NCBI GenBank assembly: GCA_008704415.1
Contig: VXIS01000044.1
Coordinates: forward strand, 153,825 to 217,824
From: Sphaerosporella brunnea
Taxonomy: Eukaryota; Ascomycota; Pezizomycetes; Pezizales; Pyronemataceae
Direction of reading: 5' to 3'
Length of the DNA stretch: 64,000 nt
Below, piece after piece: positions 56,901 to 64,000 of this stretch. The position numbers and the translations under genes are program-made. Positions within the stretch are counted from its first letter, which is position 1; each line of letters opens with the position of its first letter. A model generated the notes under the pieces. The model saw only the letters and a list, made by a program, of their open reading frames with translations, was not told the origin of the DNA and ran no database searches.

Positions 56901-57127
56901 AGCTCGCGCTCAACGTCAAAAAGCTACAGGACGAGATATTCACGTTAGCCCGGCGTCGCAAAGGACGAGGTAAGATGCGGCTAGTCCGGAAGGTGTTATG
57001 GGGGAGCCTTGAGTGGATAGTAGTGGTGCTTATGTGGGTGGTTTGGAGTGTTTTCCTAGTCTTTAGAATTGTTAGAGGAATTGTGGGGTGCGCCGTGAAG
57101 ATTGTGAGATGGGTGCTTTGGTTGTAG
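53984..57127 (+). CDS. Mtc4-like protein with C-terminal membrane anchor
   Basis: Single exon, 1047 residues. The first 215 residues are low complexity. Around residue 284 is a conserved motif block, YNPLRVIRNRKIRSRKK then PWEDPGTVEQWVEDA and RPKMDWIIEPQEMFADYYW, which I associate with the fungal Mtc4 (maintenance of telomere capping 4) family. The middle is charged, with many SP sites and basic KKKSKKLKQ runs. The C-terminal 250 residues are helical (HRARTSLIASGILIRRI, DALLQNYSKKQDDF) and the last 40 form one or two hydrophobic helices (WIVVVLMWVVWSVFLVFRI) ending in basic residues: a tail anchor. A role at a membrane is therefore likely; the family name is tentative. Confidence 0.6.
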   Translation: MAEASAASSSRLPATAHSSSSAAHNQSLSVQPSSHRTVPNPSSMPPGPVTRARRQAAGGFLLDNASGSRKNSLDCSERDSSLRQPSMAGTDAEGKTTTDTDPAAMVELVLSEAQKRKREASSALRQQQNHRNTLPVPGTSTSGSHREPGGWGRATSPTRSFLIPGRSASSAGVSTKRCMPSPPPQQPATPGRPSFPTPVLSSLQFGTADSDSKRRWSLGRDQLRELQREYKFSEATLQRTLKAKQALELSAIFKKLLEIEEERVEKLTVLEGPGNSADKKTYEYNPLRVIRNRKIRSRKKIQLDVSPWEDPGTVEQWVEDAAVSGYSPSGIEAGSLPRPPPGVGRKLKRPKMDWIIEPQEMFADYYWMRSEDCKREGRRSIKSIESLGKQRASLEVPDTDFGYRPSDDDVSGRVSTESPRKRRTIVGTKDYHQFFKQGHDGFESAGTSSDGGGDSNSEYLNYSSDTDEPNRHKPDDSRHRRRRNKLERMIRGRSHDKKKSKKLKQHQLELEERRRKREAEDNEWILSETDEKHPVPVANNQPEYRQSMDIDEEYESAPPGWDPSKRAGRTVMGVSTAFGSGSRSSLERYPTPPGLGISGSVADRSDFVVPSIAISLSPPRMRSEEPDAKDDDRRDNRASPTKKLLSGMRRETGSKEKESVEDSGRESLDIERCYRRPTDKEKSSKVGKVRSRVDKLRNEVSRVEELLLWKRGDGAMASPTASSFTASDDEDRNNPTKEGTSELEDHELSKRASAAEVPMSKKPKLLRHSSTYYTSHRDRFFRRSFDSDREASPEQRGRKLWESSFIPSTTRERSPARNVKFDSFRRKAEDHLALTRLRAFEPPHQQYIDAPEEPLKQSSLQLSLQASSFTASNRDIHRARTSLIASGILIRRINASAPPVFNPRLRAINTKGNRIDALLQNYSKKQDDFNHVTAPRYHGQINRVNKSVAHTLTPMVRSIADEADGLSARVTNELALNVKKLQDEIFTLARRRKGRGKMRLVRKVLWGSLEWIVVVLMWVVWSVFLVFRIVRGIVGCAVKIVRWVLWL

Positions 57128-58060
57128 GCAAAGTGTGGGCTTTGATTAGCGCATTGGGATTTGTACCATTTTTTTACTTTTGGATGGCGAGCGGCGCATT
57201 TGTTGTTTTTGTCTTTGCAAACTTCTGGGCTGAAGTATGCAGTATGTTTTTTAATACCTAATATCATGGAAAGATAGAAGCGGGAAATCATAATTTGGCT
57301 AATCACAATTTTGCTGTGGGGCTTTCGCTCAAAAAGATAAAAAACACGCACGCATTATCACTCGATCTATCTTAACCATGCTACCCAACGTGATGGTCCT
57401 CCCGACAATGGATAACTCGGCCCACGCACGATGCGGATCTCTGGACCATCTTTCGCTGTGCTCACTAAGTATATATGATTTCTATGGCACCGCAGCTCGC
57501 TACCGAAGGAACGGACGGTTCGGAACCCAAGGCTACGCGCAAACAATGTGGGAGATGCATGATGCAGGTCCACAATATAAATATATGCAAAGTGATCTAT
57601 ATACTACGTATACAAACGTTGGTTGCGTGTTGTATACTGGGTTTTTCCAAAGATTTACCGTCGGGACGCATGCTTGCTTCCCGTGGTAGTTTCCTGGTCG
57701 ATGTCACCCGGTTGCGGAAGTTAGTGTCCATGAAGTAGGTATGTACCCACCTGTTGGTTTCCATCGTGTTGGTGGCCATTTGGGGACAATACCGGATCTG
57801 CTCGCTAATAAGGAGGTGCCGGAACCAGAGGCGGGAGCTAATGGCTCGGTGGCACAGTCACTTAGCCACTCCTGTGGTTCCAGCAGCGAGGAGATCCGGT
57901 AATCAGACGTCTTAATATACGAGTACCTACTTCTTTTTACATTAACACCATGTCTTCCACTCACCATCATATCGGTTATATACAGATCCGTGAAAAATAG
58001 GAAAATGTAAATGTGCTCGCCAGAAAATACTGCACTGTACTCTTTGAGCCTACATGGCTA
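57128..58060. other. intergenic region between convergent Mtc4-like and MFS genes
   Basis: About 930 bases with a MITE-like element (57792-57899). No gene is supported. Confidence 0.55.
57792..57899. mobile_element. 108-bp MITE-like element, TA target duplication
   Basis: Begins CCGGATCTGCTCGCT and ends AGCGAGGAGATCCGG, with TA on both sides (57790-57791 and 57900-57901). It contains AGTCACTTAGCCAC (57856-57869), identical to the interior of the 15171 element (15225-15238), so the two are related despite different end sequences. Confidence 0.75.
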
Positions 58061-59902
58061 CTATTCGCCCATGATCTCCTTCGCAAACTTACTTCTCCTC
58101 CGCACCTTATCTCCATACAACACCAGTACCCACGGAACAATACTGAGGACTGCACCGACACCACCCAGGAAGCTGCTGGCGCCTTGGAACGTCATACGGT
58201 CATACATAGCAGTGGTGACCAGCGGGAAGAATCCGGCCAGCATGTTGCGGCAGAAACTCTGCGCCGCCAGCGCCGAGCTGGCGTATTTGTGGTATGTGTC
58301 AGCAAAGTAGTTAAAGACGGCAAGATAGATGGAGTAGATGCCGATTGTTGCGACCCCGACGGCACAGGTGGGCAATATCCAATGCTGCGACGGGAACGAC
58401 GTCCAGCCGAACCAGAACATGCCGATGGGAAGGAATGAGCCGAGCGTGCACGATGCGTAGAGCCTGGTTTCGGGTCCTGAAGCGGCGGGTAAAAAATGGT
58501 GCGCGAAGCGCTCCACCAGCGTGTTGAGTGCGAGGGCCAGAACCGTGCCAACACACATCGAGGTGAATACAGCTCCTGTTTGGGCTGTATCAAAGTGGTG
58601 GGAGGCCTGGAAGACAAGCGGAACACCTTGGAGAAACCTATACAAGATCGTATTTATTAGTGTCCGAAGATAACGAGGCAGGAAGCGGGTGAAACAAAAA
58701 CATACAGATACAAAATTCCCCAGCTGAAAGCCACCCACAAACTGAAGAAGAAGACAACTGGCTCTGTGAAGAGAAGGTAAAATGGGCGGGTCAAAGAGAC
58801 CCGCACCATGTCCTTGAGGCTTCCCCGCTCTTCTTCGGCACGCACTTTCCAGCGCACTCGTTGCGCACCAGTCTCCTTGTCCAGGAACGAGGAGTCCTCC
58901 GTTTCATCAAGGTATTTGTTGAGTGCCCTCATTCGCCGGATAAGAAGAACGCTGCCTCGGGTCTCCTTGAGCAGAACAACGGCTACCAACAATAGCAAAC
59001 CATTAGTGATTGCCTGCGTCCAGTGGATCCATCTCCAGTTGAGGTGTTGTGCAATGAACCCGCTGACAAGAGGCCCCGCTCCAGTTCCGAACAGCGCCAC
59101 GGTTGAAAAGCATGCCATTGGAAAGCCACGAGATTCCGCGTGGTATATGTCTGCGATTACGCCGCCGCAAAGAGTAGAAAAGGTACTTCCACCTACTCCA
59201 AGCAACGCACGTGAAACCAACATTCCGGCATAACTGCTTGTGCCCGCACAACCAACCATGGCCACTTGGAAGCCGCAAGTTAGCAGCCTTCACAACGCAT
59301 AAAAAGGAGATAATGATATATTCAACTGACCAGTGAAAAGTAAATAGGATGCTAAAAACACATTGCGCCGACCATTCACCTATTCAAGTCAGTGCTGCGA
59401 TGTGTCCCACGTGCAATGAACAACTGACCTCCGAGATGGGGGCAAGGAACATAGGCGCAATCGCGAAGCCTGTGGTATAAGTGGTTACACCTACAAGCAG
59501 AGGCACTTTGCCAATCCCCCATTCCAGCTCCATCTGCTTCATACCGCTAGTATATGCACCTGCAGTATAGGCAGCCATGAATGTCGACCAGCAAGCGAGT
59601 ACCAACACAATATTCTTGCGAGTGCTCTCCCAAGTGAATGGGTCCACAACACTGGTAACCGAGGGAGGCAGTTCAGAAGAATTGCTGTACAGTTCTTCGA
59701 TCGGGGTATTCCATTCGAGGTATCTATACTCCACTTGGTCTTTGACTCCCAGGCCATTGTTCTCGAGAGTCCTATTGGTATTGTCGTGATGCCGGCTTGA
59801 CACATAGTTCTTGTGATGTTGAATGGTTTTGGGGTTGTGTGTGGCTGCATACTCCTGCTCCTCATCATACATGATTTGGGCATCACCAGCTGCGAGCGCC
59901 AT
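58061..59902 (-). CDS. MFS transporter, DHA1 drug:H+ antiporter type
   Basis: Exons 59902-59429, 59379-59331 (49 nt), 59264-58706 and 58637-58061; 552 residues with exact phases. The N-terminal cytosolic tail has about 95 residues, then twelve predicted helices beginning NIVLVLACWSTFMAAYTAG. Family marks: NGRRNVFLASYLLF (the loop 2-3 region), SRALLGVGGSTFSTLCGGVIAD (the D-R-L/G stretch after helix 4), GAGPLVSGFIAQHLNWRWIHW (antiporter motif C region), and a long central loop with KETRG. These fit fungal polyamine/drug antiporters at the plasma membrane; substrate is unknown. Exon 2 would be missed by simple ORF scanning. Confidence 0.88.
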
Positions 59903-60875
59903 TTCTGTTCTTCGTACTGGTAGACGGTTAGAAAGATAGATGATGAAAGGTAGATGGATTGCCTGCTATTTGAAACTTGGAGTGCATAGGTGGGCTTACA
60001 GTGATGGTTGGTTGTATTGTTGACGAGGCACTTCTGACTCTCGCTTGCACAAAGTCTATTAAGACAGGCCAGGCCTTATGCTTAAATACCCCACAAAATA
60101 TCCTTTTCCCGGATAGCTCGGTAACTACCAAGCAACAGACGCAGATAAGTTTTCATGCCTCTTTGCTCAACGGGGTTTGGAGGTGGAGGTGGAAGGCAAA
60201 GCCGGCGAGCACCATGCATGTAGATAGATATCACTGGGCTTGCCTAAAGCGGATCACCGCGATGAATCCCTGGTATCCGACGGTTTGTTACCACTGGAGA
60301 CACCAGCAGGGGATGGGTCGATATCCATTGGTCGAAATGACCAAAAAGTGGGTCCCAAGGCTTTTAGGCTGCCATCTACCTTGTGATATGCGTCTTGGGT
60401 GCGCTCATCTGGTTGAACATTCATACACCAAGGAAAGTGCCGACTTCGCCCAGAACGCAGAGCATCATTGACTTTTATACGCTTGAAGGCGGACCCAGTT
60501 AATCCAGGGAAGTGTACGGTACCGGCAACCAAAGTATGAAGCATCGGCGAAAGCGTGGTACCGGTGCGGAGACAATATCTAAGCTCATGCATGTGCATGG
60601 TAATTCAGGCTGACCTACTCAGTAGGTTGTAATGGGCCAGTCATACATACTTCAGAAAGGATGAAGATATCCACCTTGGGGGTCCGATGTCTAGGATTCC
60701 ATACCCGAGCACGCCATGCTAGGATGAAAGCAACGGGTGCGGCGGGAGTTCGCAGTGACTTGAAGAGCTTGCAGCCATCCAGTGTCAACACGGAAGGTGA
60801 TGTGAAAAGTACTTAGTACGTCGTGAGTAGGATTAGGGTTGCACGGCGGGCCGCTTCTCTGACGTCCTGTGAAGA

Positions 60876-61068
60876 CCGTAAAAACTCGGATATAAGAGAC
60901 CCCCAGATTTGGTTAGCGGCACAGAATTGCCTTGAAAAGAATTTAATGTCTCCAAAAGGAAGTCAGTAAAACAAAAGCCCTCCTTGGTAAGCTTAAAAAT
61001 TTCTTCTAGAAGGCAATTCTTTACCGCTAACCAAATCTGGGGGGTCTCTTATATCCGAGTCTTTACGG
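60876..61068. mobile_element. 193-bp MITE with 45-bp inverted repeats
   Basis: Ends CCGTAAAAACTCGGATATAA and, inverted, CCGTAAAGACTCGGATATAA; arms match for about 45 bases, including CCAGATTTGGTTAGCGG. Flank is GA on the left and TA on the right, so the duplication may have mutated. Interior AT-rich, non-coding. Confidence 0.85.
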
Positions 61069-61355
61069 TACCCCAACGTGAGAAAACGACAGACCAAAGA
61101 CCTCAATCCCGCAACAAAAATTTGAGAGCAATCAAACTGGCAAGCGACACAGTGTGCTAGTAAAAACATCTCTCCAGAATTTTTATGGCAAAATTATAAA
61201 ACAATCCATAACCACCCTCACTTCTAACAGACTAAGAATCCCTAACCCAAATCCCACTTTTCCCCCTCACAGCGATTTTGCTCGAACTTTTGTTTTTGAC
61301 TGGGCATATTAGCCGGCCAGCCATCCATCGGCCACAAGAGGCTGCGCGCTGTATA

Positions 61356-61528
61356 CAGTCGACTCTCCCTATAAGAATATTTTATATAAGAGTAATCTCC
61401 TATAAGAATACGGGTGACCGCTCCCGGCCGAGTTTGTATGGGACAAGCCACTCTCTCTATAAGAATTTCCACTTTATAAGAATACGCCCCAGCGGTCCCG
61501 ACCGTATTCTTGTAGAGAGAGTCGACTG
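61356..61528. mobile_element. 173-bp MITE, CAGTCGACTCTC ends
   Basis: Starts CAGTCGACTCTC and ends GAGAGAGTCGACTG, with TA duplications on both sides (61354-61355 and 61529-61530). Contains four CTATAAGAATA/TTATAAGAATA units. CAGT-GACTCTC ends are typical of pogo/Tigger-derived MITEs. About 90 percent identical over its body to the copy at 62901-63072. Confidence 0.88.
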
Positions 61529-61860
61529 TATACATTGTGCTTACATAATCCACACACTCTTTCTCCTTTCCCTTCGCTTCCCTTCATGCTCCAACCTGTG
61601 GTTTGCCCTGGGCACAGCGTCGAACCGGCGGCTGCCTCAGCCTCGGTGCTGCGCTGCTCCTCCCAGTCTCCGGAGAGCTACTGGGATCCGGAGCCCCTGT
61701 TGAGGGAGGTAGGGGGGGGGGAAACCGAGCCGGTTTTTTGTTCAAGTACTAACATAGTATACTAAAATAGTATGTATCAGCATTCCCTTTGAGAGGCAAC
61801 ATGAAAAATCCTGGCACGAGTGTGAACTGTCTTCCAATTACCGACCTCCATTAAATGATA

Positions 61861-62826
61861 TCAATCCAGATCCATCTGACTTGTGTATGCCATCGTCTGT
61901 CTCTCCCGCTTCTTGTTCTGTGCTTGGAACCATTTGGCCTCGAACCCGTTGCCCCTATCAACGCCATCCCACTTGTGCCCCGGCCTAATACCGAATCTGT
62001 TCGGCGGCACAGCTCCTTGATAGAGTGGCTGGCCTGTTTTACTCACACCGGCCTTCTTCTTGGTCAAGAATGCAGCCGCGGGATCGTCCCACCGTTCCTG
62101 CTCCTTCAACTCCTCGTTCAATTCCTTATCATCCGCATACCTAGCGAGCGTCATATACTTTGCGTCTTCGAGCTGCTTCGCTCTCTCGGCGGACTGTAGC
62201 TTCTGCACATCACCCTTTCGCAGCTCAATCTCTTTCCGCTTCTTATCTTCCTCCTCCTGCAGCTTCTTCCTAGCCTCCGCCCGCTGCATCGCAATGTTAA
62301 TGATGCGTCCAGACGCATCACGGTAGATAGTTTCCTGGCCCTTTCCGCTCTCTGCCGGATCCGCAGCCTCAAACCGCCTCCGCTCCTCCGCCTGCGCCTT
62401 CGCAATCTGCGCCGCGACTTGCTCCGCCGTTTGCAGACCCGCATGCGCGCCGGAGCTCATCTTGATAACTGACGAGTCGTCCGCGATGGTCAGGGCATCA
62501 TCCACGGGGTTTCCATCGGTGTTGGCGGCAATGATAGCATCAGCGGCCGCCGCCGCTTCAGCGTCGTCGGCAGACATCGTTTTCCAATTCGAAGTATTAG
62601 TTTTTTTGAACGCCTTTGTGACGCCGGCGACCGTGGGCGCGTCTTCGTCTTCCGAGTTGTTGCCACCGCGAGAGTTCTCCCAGCCCGCCGCGTCGTCGTC
62701 GGCAATTATCACGCCGGATGCGGCCGCGTCTTTGTCTTTTCTCTTGCGCTTTTTGGTAGACTTCTTTTTGGGAGCGTCGGCGGTGAGGTAGTTTTTTGCG
62801 AGGTATTCAGCGAGGGAGGAGGACAT
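61861..62826 (-). CDS. CWC26: pre-mRNA-splicing factor Bud13/CWC26
   Basis: Single exon, 321 residues. N-terminus SLAEYLAKNYL with a following basic KKKSTKKRKRKDKD is the family start; the middle is acidic and Ala-rich; the C-terminal half has the Bud13 core: QETIYRDASGRIIN, a charged helix, and GAVPPNRFGIRPGHKWDGVDRGNGFE followed by KWFQAQN. Bud13 is part of the RES (retention and splicing) complex with Snu17 and Pml1, acting in the spliceosome; the C-terminal segment is what binds Snu17. Starts 278 bp from the divergent derlin gene. Confidence 0.95.
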   Translation of the reverse strand: MSSSLAEYLAKNYLTADAPKKKSTKKRKRKDKDAAASGVIIADDDAAGWENSRGGNNSEDEDAPTVAGVTKAFKKTNTSNWKTMSADDAEAAAAADAIIAANTDGNPVDDALTIADDSSVIKMSSGAHAGLQTAEQVAAQIAKAQAEERRRFEAADPAESGKGQETIYRDASGRIINIAMQRAEARKKLQEEEDKKRKEIELRKGDVQKLQSAERAKQLEDAKYMTLARYADDKELNEELKEQERWDDPAAAFLTKKKAGVSKTGQPLYQGAVPPNRFGIRPGHKWDGVDRGNGFEAKWFQAQNKKRERQTMAYTSQMDLD

Positions 62827-62900
62827 TGTGGTGGTTTAGGTTGGTGGGATGCAGGGAAGTCGCGAACAAACAAATGGAAGCTTCCCGTAACCTAGTGTGT

Positions 62901-63072
62901 GGCTGGGCACCACCTATAAGAATATGGTATATAAGACTAGTCTCCCTATAAGAATACGGGTCACCGGTCCCGACCGAGTTTGTATGGGACAAGCCACTCT
63001 CTCTATAAGAATTTTCACTTTATAAGAATACGCCCCAGCGGTCCCGACCGTATTCATAGAGAGAGTCGACTG
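62901..63072. mobile_element. second copy of the CAGTCGACTCTC MITE, left end eroded
   Basis: Same body as 61356-61528 with an intact right end (GAGAGAGTCGACTG, ending 63072) but an eroded left end. It occupies most of the 278-bp gap between the BUD13 and derlin start codons. Confidence 0.8.
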
Positions 63073-63104
63073 CATTTTCTTAGCTAGCTGCGTGCACCCT
63101 CACC

Positions 63105-64000
63105 ATGGCCGACGTCGGGCGATGCACCGCCAGTGGCACGGTGAGTCCCATCACCAGCTCTGCTCCAGCATCTACTAACAGGACAACCTACAGAACCTTC
63201 GCCGGCACCATCCTTCCGATCTCCTTCAGCAGCTTTTTCTTGGGCCTTGTGAACCTCATGTACTTCATCTACATCCCCCAGATGGTGTGGAATCCCACGC
63301 GACTCCAGCTCTGGCGGCTGGTAACGTCGTTTCTACTGAGAAGTCCCAAGCTGGTTGGTTCTTCCTTCCTTTCCTAATTGTCGTATCACTAACATCCAAA
63401 ACCCAGGGCGTACTAATGGACCCCTTCCGTGTGTTCCTGCTACCTCCCATTCCCTCCTTCCACTACCCCTGCAGTCTTTAAATACGCCTCTGACTGCGAG
63501 CGCGTGCGCAAGGGCGACTTCATAGTCTTCCTCCTCTTTGTCGGCAGCATAATCGTCCTCCTCAACACCTTAATCAGGGGCATGACGTTCTGCTCGCCCC
63601 TCCCTAGCATACTACTGGGCCACCTTTGAATCGCCCCTCCACCCGCGTCACTTCTTCATCGCCACATTCCCCGTAAAATTTCTGCCGTGGATCATGCTGC
63701 TCATGACGCTTGTGCAGGGCGGGAATGTGTTTCTAGACCTCACAGCATAGTTGCCGCGCACGCGTACCTGTTTTTGACTGAGATCTGGCCGAGGTTTGGG
63801 GGGCGGTAGGGATCTGCTGCGCCCGTTGGGCGATACCGTGGAGGGGTGGTTCGAGGGGTATGAGAGGGCTGCTAGGCCGCAGCAGCCGCAGAGGGTTCAG
63901 GCTCAAGCAGGTGTTAGGGTTGGTGGTGCCGAAGGCGCGACCGGGAAGCTCGCTTTTTGGACAGAGGTCACAGTGTGGGCTCATAGAGGCCAGGGACATC
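63105..64000 (+). pseudogene. derlin (Der1-like) gene, broken in several frames, 3' partial
   Basis: Derlin segments appear in order but in different frames: LVNLMYFIYIPQMVW and LWRLVTSFLL (63240-63340), KYASDCERVRKGDFIVFLLF (63480-63540), HFFIATFPVKFLPWIMLLMTL (63645-63715), IVAAHAYLFLTEIWPRFGG (63750-63805), then an open tail to the window edge. An intron with CACTAAC branch and CAG end lies at about 63354-63405. At least three frameshifts (near 63450, 63590-63610 and 63745) and one at 63807 are needed. Derlins form the ER retrotranslocation channel in ERAD. The gene may be a pseudogene or the sequence locally unreliable; the N-terminus also does not match the family. Confidence 0.7.

Larger units (their letters stand above)
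59903..61860. other. 2-kb intergenic region with two MITEs
   Basis: Upstream of the MFS gene and 3' of BUD13. Holds the elements at 60876-61068 and 61356-61528. A 164-codon + strand frame from 59977 has no family resemblance and overlaps the MFS promoter, so it is not called. Confidence 0.55.

Noticed and set aside
59977..60471. 164-codon + strand ORF upstream of the MFS gene
   Set aside because: Lies in the MFS promoter, no conserved motif.

Overview
The window is nuclear DNA from a filamentous ascomycete (Pezizomycotina). The evidence is intron-bearing genes with short introns of about 50-70 nt, GT-AG borders and CTAAC/CTGAC-type branch sites, and typical fungal proteins: Ral2-like, NudC, RIC8, Rif1, Rrn9, an AP180 adaptor, a mitochondrial AspRS, BUD13 and a derlin. 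I cannot fix the class or genus from sequence alone.

Host genes, left to right: a Ral2-like kelch/BTB protein (+, 5' end outside the window); an alpha/beta hydrolase (-); a BRCT protein (-); nudC (+); a 1905-residue coiled-coil protein (-) whose real N-terminus lies in two extra exons; then, to the right of the transposon block, an F-box protein (+, one frameshift); an AP180/ANTH clathrin adaptor (-, several frameshifts); mitochondrial aspartyl-tRNA synthetase (+); an RraA-like protein (+); a small one-TM protein (-); RIC8 (-); RIF1 (+); an Rrn9-like Pol I factor (+); an Mtc4-like protein (+); an MFS transporter (-); BUD13/CWC26 (-); and a broken derlin (+) running off the right edge.

The notable region is a nested transposon block at 15.7-29.5 kb. 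The outer layer is a pogo/Fot-type element, 15708-29510, with perfect 40-bp terminal inverted repeats, a TA target duplication and a DD35D transposase. Its transposase gene is split twice. A 10,064-bp element (16240-26303) sits inside the helix-turn-helix region between exact 9-bp duplications (TGAAACAGG), and an 812-bp solo LTR (26602-27413) sits further along between exact 5-bp duplications (CCATG). Removing both insertions restores the reading frame at each junction, which proves the nesting.

The 10-kb inner element is the best candidate for an undescribed system. It carries a DUF6589-type protein, a convergent RecQ-family helicase, two accessory proteins of unknown function, short TIRs (TGGCCTCG), a 31-bp subterminal inverted repeat just upstream of the two outermost genes, and two arrays sharing the motif ATTGTCCCGGG: one inside the helicase coding sequence (15 x 21 bp, read as heptapeptides), the other upstream of the helicase as a 243-bp higher-order repeat. 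All four genes are open once their small introns are removed, so the element looks young or active.

Small MITE-like palindromes with TA duplications are scattered through the intergenic DNA (15.2, 57.8, 60.9, 61.4 and 63.0 kb). I saw no tRNA, rRNA, CRISPR or secondary-metabolite cluster.
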